Origin: Pedobacter hiemivivus
GTDB lineage: Bacteria; Bacteroidota; Bacteroidia; Sphingobacteriales; Sphingobacteriaceae
Length of the DNA stretch: 64,000 nucleotides
NCBI RefSeq assembly: GCF_004331685.1
Contig: NZ_SJSM01000023.1
Coordinates: forward strand, 1 to 64,000
Direction of reading: 5' to 3'
The notes below the pieces were generated by a model. That model was not told the DNA's origin. It was given only the letters and a program-made list of their open reading frames with translations, and searched no databases. Positions 44,901 to 52,485 of the stretch are shown here, in pieces. Within the stretch, counting starts at the first letter, position 1. Each line of letters starts with the position of its first letter. The position numbers and the translations under genes are program-made.

Positions 44901-45323
44901 AAGGGATTCATGGTCTCAGCTAATCTTAGATACCGTTTAGGTGGACAGGCATTTATGCAAACCCTTTATGAGAAAGTTGAAAATATAACCACACAAGAGG
45001 TTACGTTAAACCAGGATCGCCGGGCACTGTATGATCGCTGGAAACGTCCGGGAGATAACGCCAGTTTTAAAGCCATATCAACAACTGAGACTACACCAAT
45101 GTCTTCGCGCTTTGTCGCAAATAATAATGTGCTGATAGGCGAAGCTTTTTCCCTGGGGTATGAAAACACGACCGCAGCCTGGCTAAAAACTGTGCGTGCT
45201 TCCTCCATAACACTACGGGCTTACATGAACGACATTTTCAATATTTCAACAATAAAGAATGAAAGGGGTATTGACTACCCATTTGCAAGATCAGTTTCTT
45301 TTTCAGCTTCGGTTCGATTTTAA
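41916..45323 (+). CDS. SusC/RagA family TonB-linked outer membrane transporter, locus 2
   Basis: The 1135-residue protein has the same plan as the other two: STN domain (about 55-115; FSSVIDAIRKQSGYTVFG), CarboxypepD-like domain (about 145-215; GVVRHAETRQPLEQATIRLK), plug (about 220-350; TLLKDAAASAIYGSKAANGV), then the barrel ending in SFSASVRF. The true start may be 41982 or 42009 because the signal peptide is MKIIMLLLIAGFTTVSAA. It has no clear glycan-related neighbour, so its ligand may be a peptide, metal chelate or other molecule. Confidence 0.9.
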   Translation: MISAIDLKRISRYCTTHINANLMNKYYLSRVMKIIMLLLIAGFTTVSAASYSQQITLKGKNIPFSSVIDAIRKQSGYTVFGTKKLLESTRPITIDVKNMPLQQFLEKVTEGQPLEYAIEDKTISFSSPHAKPNTGTSSPVSLQQSMLIGVVRHAETRQPLEQATIRLKGSTISTGTNAKGEYRINIPASDKKQTLVFTYVGMKTQEITYHKQEKLNVDLQPDEESMNEVVVTGIYQRDRNAFTGSSARYSAKDLQIVGNQNVLQSLKTLDPSFAIIDNNLFGSDPNRLPDIEIRGKSSVIGLTDEFATNPNQPLFILDGFESTLAIISDLSMDRVQSITLLKDAAASAIYGSKAANGVVVVETKQPTPGSLRINYSLNSTIGFADLTDYNLMNAEEKLQFEYLSGFYSLLTDQGNFVIPGNQDSQTLYYKRLQEVRRGVNTYWANEPLRTAINQRHTLFAEGGDANLRYSASFNYGLINGVMKGSDRQTTSGNIRLLYRKGNFSVNNSLSIDNVRANRETSAFADFSRANPFFRKYDENGNVRKVLEDFKTYGNPALLPVYSPLYDQSNLNVNQQESQGFTNNLEMELRLTEALRARGRLGIRNYGTQDHIFRSPFNIEFESTDILEKGRYTETNGRKLNYDGEFSLTYGKLFAEKHMLNAVGGMRMEQATTQQSAYQVRGFVDDEFANPNFALGYPEGKRADYQESKRRGASFYFNTGYSYDQKYLVDATLRLDGSSVYGSDRRFSNNWSVGLAWNIHNETFLQDWKWISQLRLRGSIGTPGNQNFDDYISMRIYRYNNENRNPFGASTIISNMGNKNLKWQTTLDRNIGLDLTTVDNRLRFNLDYFVKTTDPLLVFVTLPSSTGVAKVAQNLGEQITHGFTLTTDYTLIRKRQLNWRVNLNMRQLTAKYGKMGNQLENSNENNKSRNLTRYYDGGSPSDLWAVRSVGIDPATGREIFLNKNNEQTFVHNFQDEVVVGNSEPKLEGVIGSSFSYKGFMVSANLRYRLGGQAFMQTLYEKVENITTQEVTLNQDRRALYDRWKRPGDNASFKAISTTETTPMSSRFVANNNVLIGEAFSLGYENTTAAWLKTVRASSITLRAYMNDIFNISTIKNERGIDYPFARSVSFSASVRF

Positions 45324-45341
45324 TGTATTAACTATAATAAA

Positions 45342-46811
45342 ATGAAAATATTATATAAACTAAGTATCTGCCTGTTATTAAGCTCGTTTTCGCTTTCCTG
45401 TAACAAGTGGATCGACGTTAAGCCTACCGACCGGCTGTCGGAGAATGTGCTATTCGCAAATAAAGAGGGATATCTAAAAGCATTGAATGGTGTGTATGTA
45501 GAAATGACCAATCAGGCACTTTATGGACAGGAGATGACAAGCGGTGCATTGGATGTGCTGGCGCAGTACTATTTTATAAATTCCTCTACTCACCGTTATT
45601 ATGAATATACAACTTTTGTATATACGGCTGACAGACCCAAAGCTACCTTTGATGGCGCCTGGCGTAAAGCCTATGAATTAATTGCCAACTGTAATGTAAT
45701 TCTGGAAAAATGTGGAGATAACGCAAGTGAAACTTTACCAGAGCCCTATTTTGGTATTATTAAAGGAGAAACGCTTGCACTTCGCGCATTTTTACACCTT
45801 GACATGCTTCGACTATTTGGCCCTATTTATACAGAAAGCAGCAAAACCAAAGCAGTACTTCCCTACATTTCTAAAAATACATTCAGTGTTGCCCTCTTGA
45901 TCAGTTCTGAACAGTTTATGTCAAATGTGACAGATGATCTTAAAGCTGCCATTTTACTAATGGAAACTACTGATCCTATACGTACTGCGGGAGTGCGTAA
46001 TGCCGGTAATCCATCCGGTAACAACGATCTCTATTATCGTCAGTATCGATTAAATTATTATGCGGTAAGGGCGCTACTTGCGCGTGCGTATCTGTGGCAG
46101 TCTAAAAAGGCCGAGGCTTTTTCTGAAGCCGTGGGATTACTTAATGAAGTACAATTGCCTGCTAAAAATGTCTTTCCGTATGTTACGAATGCAAATGCAA
46201 CGAGTGCGCTTAAACCTGACAGGGTTTTCTCTACAGAGGTGATGTTCTCACTCTATGATATCAATCGTGATGAATTATATAAACGACTTTTTGATGTGAA
46301 TCTGCTGGCAAATGCAAAGCTGTCATTCAATGGTGGAGACAGCAATGAAGGACGAGTTACAAATTTGTACGATGATGCCAATGATTATAGGCGACGGAGC
46401 TGGCAAATTTTGTCTTCAGGAACAATTACTGCGCTAACAAATCTGAAGTATCAGGATATACCAGATGGACCAGGTCGTTATATGATTCCGCTGATCCGCC
46501 TTAGTGAAGTGCTCCTTATAGCAGCCGAATGTAGTCCTGATCTTTCTGTGGGTATTGGCTATTTTAATAAGGTAAGAACGGCCCGCAATGCGCTGAGTAA
46601 AACGCCCGCGAGTGACGCTGCCCTGAAAATAGAGATCTCTAATGAATACAGAAGGGAAATGCTTGGGGAGGGGCAGCAGTTTTTTTATTACAAAAGAAAT
46701 TCCACGCTAACCGTTCCTAACAATGCTGCCGTAACCGGAACCAAAGCTATGGTTTTAAATAATTATGTAGTTCCATTGCCAGAAAGCGAAACCTCACAAA
46801 GAAACAATTAA
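45342..46811 (+). CDS. RagB/SusD family lipoprotein, locus 2
   Basis: The 489-residue lipoprotein (lipobox FSLSCNKW) shows SusD landmarks: KPTDRLSENVLFANKEGYLK near the start, GETLALRAFLHLDMLRLFG near 140-160, and the C-terminal IRLSEVLLIAAEC with EYRREMLGEGQQFFYYKR and NYVVPLPESE. It is 18 bases after the susC stop. It should cap the locus 2 transporter on the cell surface. Confidence 0.92.
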   Translation: MKILYKLSICLLLSSFSLSCNKWIDVKPTDRLSENVLFANKEGYLKALNGVYVEMTNQALYGQEMTSGALDVLAQYYFINSSTHRYYEYTTFVYTADRPKATFDGAWRKAYELIANCNVILEKCGDNASETLPEPYFGIIKGETLALRAFLHLDMLRLFGPIYTESSKTKAVLPYISKNTFSVALLISSEQFMSNVTDDLKAAILLMETTDPIRTAGVRNAGNPSGNNDLYYRQYRLNYYAVRALLARAYLWQSKKAEAFSEAVGLLNEVQLPAKNVFPYVTNANATSALKPDRVFSTEVMFSLYDINRDELYKRLFDVNLLANAKLSFNGGDSNEGRVTNLYDDANDYRRRSWQILSSGTITALTNLKYQDIPDGPGRYMIPLIRLSEVLLIAAECSPDLSVGIGYFNKVRTARNALSKTPASDAALKIEISNEYRREMLGEGQQFFYYKRNSTLTVPNNAAVTGTKAMVLNNYVVPLPESETSQRNN

Positions 46812-46821
46812 AAAAAACACA

Positions 46822-47670
46822 ATGAAAAGAAAAATACTGATAGGATGTCTGTCACTGCTTGTTTTTTTATGTAGCTGTGAAAAGGAAATCATGAAATATG
46901 AAGGTCGAGAAGGTGTGTATTTTGCTGTGCAACATGGCTCAGAAGCCTTCAGTGAAAGTAACTGGCCATACCAACCTTACAGCCCTGTTCAATTTATTAG
47001 AATTAATCAGGATGCAGTGAACTTTAGGGTCAAGGTAATGATTACCGGACCAGTAAAAGATTACGATCGAACCTTCCGTGTCGAAGTAAACCCGGATTCT
47101 ACAACAGCGGTTTTGGGTGTGCACTATGAAGCCCTAAAGGAGCAATGGACCATTCCAGCCCATGCTGTTTTCATAAATATAGAGGTTCGTTTGAAGCGTA
47201 CGCCTGATTTGGAAAAGGAAGAGAAGACATTAGGCTTAAGACTGGTGGCCACAAAGGATTTTTCGCTCTCTTTCCCGGAGTGGGATGCAATTCCTTCCCT
47301 AAAGCAAGGTGTTATAGTGCCGGAGTTTGATGCAGGCCTGCATACGTTGCGCATCAGCGATATTATGGTGAAACCAGTAGTCTGGCCGGGTGGCTTGGCT
47401 ACCGGAACAAATCGGGAAACGGGAACGATGGGTTTTTTTACGAAGAAAAAGATGGGTTTCCTGACCGAAAACTTTGGGCTGAAATATGAGGATTTTGCTA
47501 GTACTGTAACTATGCCTATGGCCCGTATTAGTCTGATTATGCAAGATGCTTCAGCAATTTTAATCCGACGTTTTAATGAAGGTAATCCTATTCTGGAAGA
47601 GGATGGCCGTCTGATGTATATTGGAATTGTTCCCTGGACATCTACCCTCGGTGTGCCTTATGTCAAGTAG
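46822..47670 (+). CDS. DUF4843 family lipoprotein
   Basis: The 282-residue lipoprotein (lipobox VFLCSCEKE) has the DUF4843 layout: early MKYEGREGVYFAVQ, then repeated beta strands (NFRVKVMITGPVKDYDRTFR, LGVHYEALKEQWTIPAHAVF) and a C-terminal helix-rich half. This family occurs almost only directly downstream of SusC/SusD pairs in Bacteroidota and is taken to be a ligand-binding surface protein. It lies 10 bases after susD, in the same operon. Confidence 0.8.
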   Translation: MKRKILIGCLSLLVFLCSCEKEIMKYEGREGVYFAVQHGSEAFSESNWPYQPYSPVQFIRINQDAVNFRVKVMITGPVKDYDRTFRVEVNPDSTTAVLGVHYEALKEQWTIPAHAVFINIEVRLKRTPDLEKEEKTLGLRLVATKDFSLSFPEWDAIPSLKQGVIVPEFDAGLHTLRISDIMVKPVVWPGGLATGTNRETGTMGFFTKKKMGFLTENFGLKYEDFASTVTMPMARISLIMQDASAILIRRFNEGNPILEEDGRLMYIGIVPWTSTLGVPYVK

Positions 47671-47691
47671 TCAATTTAAAAGCAAATTCAC

Positions 47692-49260
47692 ATGAAAATA
47701 TTTCATTATACAATTATTCTTTTAGCGCTTTTAGTCGCCGGTTCCTGCAGTAAGGACCTGGGCAATTACGAATACAAGGATATCAATGAGCTGTCCATCG
47801 CTGGTGTAAACAGCACTTACAATATGCGCAAAGGGTATGATACCCTGCGCATCAATCCCAAAATTAACGCTACAATGGATGAAGGGGATACTTCCAGGTA
47901 CGATTATTACTGGATTTTGTCTAAAGGTGTTAGATTAACAGACACCATAAGCAGAAAGAAACAATTAAATTACCCTGTATTGCTGGATCCTGCCAACTAT
48001 CCCCTGTTTTACAAAGTAGTCGACAAAAAGACCGGTGTGGTTTGGCGCGCGAATTCAACACTGAATGTCAGCACACCCGTTGCGCGGGGTTTACTGATCA
48101 TGGGAGAAGACGAACAGGGGTATGCCGAAGCTGAAATGCTAGCTATGTTAAACGACACCTTGCATATCAGACAAATTTTGTCAAAAAGTGGGCTTCCGCG
48201 CTTACGCGAGCCTGTCAGCTTTGTTCATACCGGAAACGGCAGTTCCAATGCAGATATTAAGCTATGGGTATTTACGAAAACAGGGTCTTATTTCCTTGAT
48301 CGTGGTGAATTGACGGGGACACCAGCAAATAACTTTAGCAGGCTATTGTATGTTTCGGAGGTAATCAATCCCGAAACCTTGCATCCGATTTCGTTTGCCC
48401 CACAGGTAATTACTGCCGCCGGAGCACCTACAAATCCGTTGTATCGGGCACTAATAACGAAGGGGGGGGATGTTTTTGTATCCTTCCTGTTAATTAATGG
48501 TGGTGATTTATACAATAATCCTATCAATCGGGTGAGTACGGCACAACAAGTCCGGATTCCGGCAGCACCCTATTTAATTTATTCTATTGGAAATATGGCT
48601 TCTGTGATGTGGTATGATACCATCAACCAACGTTTCATGAATTATTCAAGCTTTGGAAGTGGTACTGCATCTGTTGTTTTGACGGATGATAAAGATAAGG
48701 ACGGTAACGAACCCATTTTCCCTTGGAACAATGCGGCACTCGGAAGGACGCTGGTATATGCCGAGAACACTCGGAATACTGACCTGGGATCTACAAATGG
48801 AAATTCTTTCGCCATCATGAAGGATGCGGACAATGCTCATTATGTTTATAAATTCTATGCCAGCGGAGGTGCCCCGGCCAGACGCGCTGCTTATAAAATC
48901 AGTCCCATCGCTGTAGATTTTGATAAAGCTGATTTTTATGCTTTTTCTTCTAATAGAACGGTAATTTTCTATTCAGTAGGCAACAAACTATACGCCTATG
49001 ATTATAATCCTAATAATGAGCGGTTCTATCAATACGCTGAAACAGGAGGAGATCAGATTACTATGCTCAAGTTCGATACACAAATCGATCACGTAACAAA
49101 CAGCTTATATATTGCTACTTATAACAGCAATACCAAAGGTACGTTACGTCGCTTTAGAGTAGGTACTAACCCAAACGTGGTTGAATTGTTACCACAGGTA
49201 AATAGTACCTGGACCGACCTCGTTAAAGTTAAAAACATCAATTGGCGCGCTGTCAACTAA
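47692..49260 (+). CDS. PKD-like family lipoprotein
   Basis: The 522-residue lipoprotein (lipobox VAGSCSKDL) starts with YEYKDINELSIAGVNSTYNM, typical of the PKD-like family that accompanies DUF4843 genes. The first 120 residues form one beta-sandwich (SRYDYYWILSKGVRL, YKVVDKKTGVVWRANSTLNV). The rest has repeated strands suggestive of a propeller-like domain (LYAYDYNPNNERFYQYAETG, then NVVELLPQVNSTWTDLVK). No catalytic residues are recognised. It is co-transcribed with the genes around it. Confidence 0.75.
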   Translation: MKIFHYTIILLALLVAGSCSKDLGNYEYKDINELSIAGVNSTYNMRKGYDTLRINPKINATMDEGDTSRYDYYWILSKGVRLTDTISRKKQLNYPVLLDPANYPLFYKVVDKKTGVVWRANSTLNVSTPVARGLLIMGEDEQGYAEAEMLAMLNDTLHIRQILSKSGLPRLREPVSFVHTGNGSSNADIKLWVFTKTGSYFLDRGELTGTPANNFSRLLYVSEVINPETLHPISFAPQVITAAGAPTNPLYRALITKGGDVFVSFLLINGGDLYNNPINRVSTAQQVRIPAAPYLIYSIGNMASVMWYDTINQRFMNYSSFGSGTASVVLTDDKDKDGNEPIFPWNNAALGRTLVYAENTRNTDLGSTNGNSFAIMKDADNAHYVYKFYASGGAPARRAAYKISPIAVDFDKADFYAFSSNRTVIFYSVGNKLYAYDYNPNNERFYQYAETGGDQITMLKFDTQIDHVTNSLYIATYNSNTKGTLRRFRVGTNPNVVELLPQVNSTWTDLVKVKNINWRAVN

Positions 49261-49277
49261 ATAAATTCTAATTATAA

Positions 49278-50402
49278 ATGAAACAGATGAAATTAAAACA
49301 TGTACTCGTACTGGGCTTGTCAATTATTCCTTTAGCAGGTTTTTCACAGTCCGAAAATTTCACCATCAATGGTAAGGTAAATCGCAAACACGATGGTAGA
49401 TTTATAAAGTTAGCATACGAAGATGCGCAAATCAAAAAAGCCGACAGTGTATTGGTGCAAAATGGTGCATTTAAGTTTACAGGCAATATCAGTTCAGCTA
49501 CAGTGGGTAAACTTGGTTTTGGTAATGAACAGACTGGCGATAAAATAGATTTGTTGCTATCTACAGGAACAATTCAACTATCTGCTAAGGATTCCATTCA
49601 TTATGCCAATATAAAAGGTACAAAGCTGGCCGAAGCACATGAGCTATTGGCAAAGAAACTAAGACCCGCTGAGGACAAACTTAATGGTTTAATCAACCAA
49701 TTTAGGAATCTGCCTGAAGGTCCGGAGAAGAAGGCTGCTGTGACTAAATTTCTAGCTGGATTGGATGAATATACCCGTTTCAGAAAAGAAACTATTCATT
49801 CCTTTGTAAATGAATATCCTTCATCTTATGTTTCCCTTTATTATTTAGACCAGACTGCACAAGGAAGATTGGCTAATTATGAAACGACATATCCTACTTT
49901 TTCTAAATTGAGTCCTGAAATAAAGGCTACAAAGCTGGGAAAAGAACTTGAGGAGAGACTTCTTTCCGTAAAGGGCAAGTTGGTGGGAGAGAATTTTATT
50001 GATTTTGTTTCAACTACTCCGGAAGGTACTCAACTTAGCTTAAAAGAAGTAATCAGTAAAAATAAATACACATTGGTTGATTTCTGGGCGAGCTGGTGCG
50101 GCCCCTGCAGAAAGGAAAATCCTTACGTGGTAAAAACCTTCAACGAATTCAAAGGAAAAGGATTTACTGTATTAAGTGTCTCCCTGGATGAGGATGCTAC
50201 CAAATGGAAGGCTGCTATTGAAGCCGACGGAATGCCTTGGTACCATGTTTCAAGCTTAAAAGGCTGGAAAGAACCTGCCGCCGCACTTTACAACGTACGT
50301 GCCATTCCACAGAATGTATTGGTTAACAGTCAGGGTAAAGTAATAGCAACCAACTTAAGAGCTGAAACACTTTATAATAAAGTAAAGGAAGTTACTCAAT
50401 AG
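49278..50402 (+). CDS. TlpA-type thioredoxin-fold disulfide reductase with DUF4369 domain
   Basis: The 374-residue periplasmic protein has a signal peptide (MKQMKLKHVLVLGLSIIPLA, cleaved near FSQSE). An N-terminal DUF4369-type beta domain runs about 25-120 (FTINGKVNRKHDGRFIKLAY), a helical linker 125-215, and a thioredoxin domain 225-374. The active site is WASWCGPCRKENP. It would reduce disulfides in exported proteins or in the imported ligand. It closes the locus 2 operon and is followed by a terminator. Confidence 0.88.
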   Translation: MKQMKLKHVLVLGLSIIPLAGFSQSENFTINGKVNRKHDGRFIKLAYEDAQIKKADSVLVQNGAFKFTGNISSATVGKLGFGNEQTGDKIDLLLSTGTIQLSAKDSIHYANIKGTKLAEAHELLAKKLRPAEDKLNGLINQFRNLPEGPEKKAAVTKFLAGLDEYTRFRKETIHSFVNEYPSSYVSLYYLDQTAQGRLANYETTYPTFSKLSPEIKATKLGKELEERLLSVKGKLVGENFIDFVSTTPEGTQLSLKEVISKNKYTLVDFWASWCGPCRKENPYVVKTFNEFKGKGFTVLSVSLDEDATKWKAAIEADGMPWYHVSSLKGWKEPAAALYNVRAIPQNVLVNSQGKVIATNLRAETLYNKVKEVTQ

Positions 50403-50422
50403 TCATAACAGGCGCTTTTAAA

Positions 50423-50447
50423 GGGGGAGCGTAGCTCCCTTTTTTTA
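50423..50447 (+). terminator. Intrinsic terminator of locus 2
   Basis: GGGAGC (50425-50430) pairs with GCTCCC (50434-50439), then eight T residues (50440-50446 region). It closes the locus 2 operon. Confidence 0.75.
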
Positions 50448-50458
50448 TGCGCTAAATT

Positions 50459-51064
50459 TTAATTTACAAAATCGCTGATGCCACCAGCTATAATCAACAT
50501 TACCGTAACATCCTTTAATGATATACGCAAATGTTTAAGGGCATGGGTAATCTGGTTTTCAACCGACCGCTTCGAGATACCAAGTTTGTCCGCAATCTCA
50601 TCGTTGCTCATCAATTGGCGCCTGCTCATGAGGAAAATCTCCTGACATCTTTTTGGTAGGTTTTTAAGGTAAGATTCCAATTCCGCTTCCAGGTCATTAT
50701 ACGCGATTCGGTCAAAACCGTTATTTTCAACCGAACTATTCGAAAAAACTTCCAGATCTTCTTTGTAATCGATAGGAATAATTTTGCTGGCATGGATGCT
50801 TTTGTAAACCCTATAGCGGCCTGCGGAAGTAAGGTAATTTTTGAAGGAGTCAATTTTTAAAGTCTTTCGGTTGCTCCAGAGCGTTAAAAAAATATCATGC
50901 ACAATTTGTTCACACACCTCTCTATCCCTCACGTAAGCATAAGAATTACTGTAAATCCGAGAAGAGTAGCGATGAAATAAAGTAGAAAAAGCACGTTCAT
51001 CATCTAATTTGATGGATTCCCAAAGATCAGCATCGGAGGGAATCTGTGTAATTCTATTTGGCAT
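50459..51064 (-). CDS. ECF RNA polymerase sigma factor, SusC/D locus 3
   Basis: The 201-residue ECF sigma factor has region 2 with RAFSTLFHRYSSRIYSNSYAY and EVCEQIVHDIFLTLWSNRK, and region 4 with MSNDEIADKLGISKRSVENQ. It differs from the sigma genes of loci 1 and 2 in being transcribed away from its fecR gene: the FecR ATG is at 51171 on the other strand. The shared 106-base gap must hold both promoters, so sigma could feed back on both directions. It is the presumed activator of the uronate-polysaccharide operon. Confidence 0.9.
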   Translation of the reverse strand: MPNRITQIPSDADLWESIKLDDERAFSTLFHRYSSRIYSNSYAYVRDREVCEQIVHDIFLTLWSNRKTLKIDSFKNYLTSAGRYRVYKSIHASKIIPIDYKEDLEVFSNSSVENNGFDRIAYNDLEAELESYLKNLPKRCQEIFLMSRRQLMSNDEIADKLGISKRSVENQITHALKHLRISLKDVTVMLIIAGGISDFVN

Positions 51065-51170
51065 AAAACGAAATTACATTTTTTAGGATGAAATATAAAT
51101 AAAAAATATTTTTAAAAGTATGTGTGTGGTACGTATTAATAGGTACTATACATATAACCAATTATAAATT

Positions 51171-52322
51171 ATGACGAGGGAAGAATATATCCTGTTGTAT
51201 GAAAAGTGCATACAGGGCAAATGCACTGATGAGGATAAAAAGAAGCTTGATGAATATCAGGACGATTTTTCTTTAGATAACATATACTGGGATGAAGACC
51301 GTTTGGGCGACGAACACCAAATAACAAGCAGTATATATAGAAAGCTCCAAAAAAGTATAAAACATCAGCGACCTAAAAAATTGCAGTGGTATAAACTACC
51401 ACTTGCTGCTGCCATTACATTGATGACGGTAGGTGCAGGTATTTACCTCTATTTTAATACATCACCTGATCGCACAAAACAACAGACACAGATTGCTGAC
51501 AAAATTGTTGCAGGTAGTAATAAGGCAATCCTTACACTATCCGGCGGTAAGCAAATTATTTTAACCGATGTAAGTAATGGTGAATTAGTAAAGCAAGGCA
51601 ATACCCAGATTACAAAAACAGCCGATGGTAAAATTATTTATCAACCCTCAGCAGCGCATAGTTCTGGTACTTCTGGTATGGCCGTTGTCTTTAACACGGT
51701 TAGCACGCCTAAAGGTGGCCAATTTCAAGTTGTGCTGCCTGACGGATCTCATGTATGGTTAAATGCGATATCCAGCATAACCTATCCATCAAACTTTTCA
51801 GGAAAGGACCGACGGGTTCAGTTAACAGGGGAAGCATATTTTGAGATCGCTAAAAATCCGGAGAAACCATTTAAAGTAGATGTGATCGGAAAACAACAAA
51901 TTGAAGTGCTGGGTACTCATTTTAACGTAGAGGCTTACCCTGAAGATCATGAAATTAAGACCACACTTTTAGAGGGATCGGTTAAGCTTATGGCTCAAAA
52001 TAAACAGGTCAAATTGAAACCGGGCCAAGTTGCGGTTAATGATCTTAAAAGAAATTTAACAATTAAACAGGCTGATGTAGAAGAGGTAATGGCATGGAAA
52101 AACGGCTTGTTTGTTTTAAATGATGTGAACCTTAAGGATGTGATGAAAAAAGCATCCAGATGGTATGACGTTGACGTCGAATATCAGGGGAATGTCTCAA
52201 ATAAAAAATTATGGGGTACAATGTCAAGGTATAAAAATATTACCGAATTGCTGGAGAACATCGCTATTACCAGTTCATTGCGTTACAAAATTGATGGAAG
52301 GAGGGTGATTTTGATGAACTAA
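51171..52322 (+). CDS. FecR family anti-sigma factor, locus 3
   Basis: The 383-residue protein has an N-terminal cytoplasmic part (1-73), a membrane helix about 78-97 (LPLAAAITLMTVGAGIYLYF), the FecR domain (about 168-270; VSTPKGGQFQVVLPDGSHVWL, VLGTHFNVEAY) and a C-terminal DUF4974-type domain (LFVLNDVNLKDVMKKASRWYD). It should sequester the divergent sigma factor until the SusC protein of this locus binds substrate. Confidence 0.9.
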   Translation: MTREEYILLYEKCIQGKCTDEDKKKLDEYQDDFSLDNIYWDEDRLGDEHQITSSIYRKLQKSIKHQRPKKLQWYKLPLAAAITLMTVGAGIYLYFNTSPDRTKQQTQIADKIVAGSNKAILTLSGGKQIILTDVSNGELVKQGNTQITKTADGKIIYQPSAAHSSGTSGMAVVFNTVSTPKGGQFQVVLPDGSHVWLNAISSITYPSNFSGKDRRVQLTGEAYFEIAKNPEKPFKVDVIGKQQIEVLGTHFNVEAYPEDHEIKTTLLEGSVKLMAQNKQVKLKPGQVAVNDLKRNLTIKQADVEEVMAWKNGLFVLNDVNLKDVMKKASRWYDVDVEYQGNVSNKKLWGTMSRYKNITELLENIAITSSLRYKIDGRRVILMN

Positions 52323-52358
52323 TCTATACCAGATCAAATATCACCTGATAAAAAAAAA

Positions 52359-52387
52359 TTCCAGGAGCGTTGAAGCCGCTCCTGGAA
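52359..52387 (+). terminator. Hairpin between fecR and susC, locus 3
   Basis: TTCCAGGAGCG (52359-52369) pairs perfectly with CGCTCCTGGAA (52377-52387), 11 pairs, loop TTGAAGC, preceded by eight A residues. No T tract follows on this strand. It ends 83 bases before the susC ATG. The remaining gap has no gene. Confidence 0.6.
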
Positions 52388-52466
52388 ATTGCACAGCTTG
52401 AGAACTGCTATCAGGAAAATCTTAACGGTCACATTTTACACAACCAATTTTTTATTAACCTAATTT

Positions 52467-52485
52467 CCAAATGTATAAAATTTTA
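52467..52485 (+). promoter_or_regulatory. Start-region block shared with susC of locus 1
   Basis: CCAAATGTATAAAATTTTA matches 12007-12025 at 18 of 19 positions. Here the first ATG is in frame with susC. Confidence 0.5.

Noticed and set aside
51065..51170. Sigma-factor operator palindrome in the locus 3 divergent gap
   Set aside because: Only a short GGTAC direct recurrence and weak symmetry were seen; not above what AT-rich DNA gives by chance.
52359..52387. Terminator for a minus-strand gene
   Set aside because: The poly-A flank would give a T tract on the minus strand, but there is no minus-strand gene that would end here.
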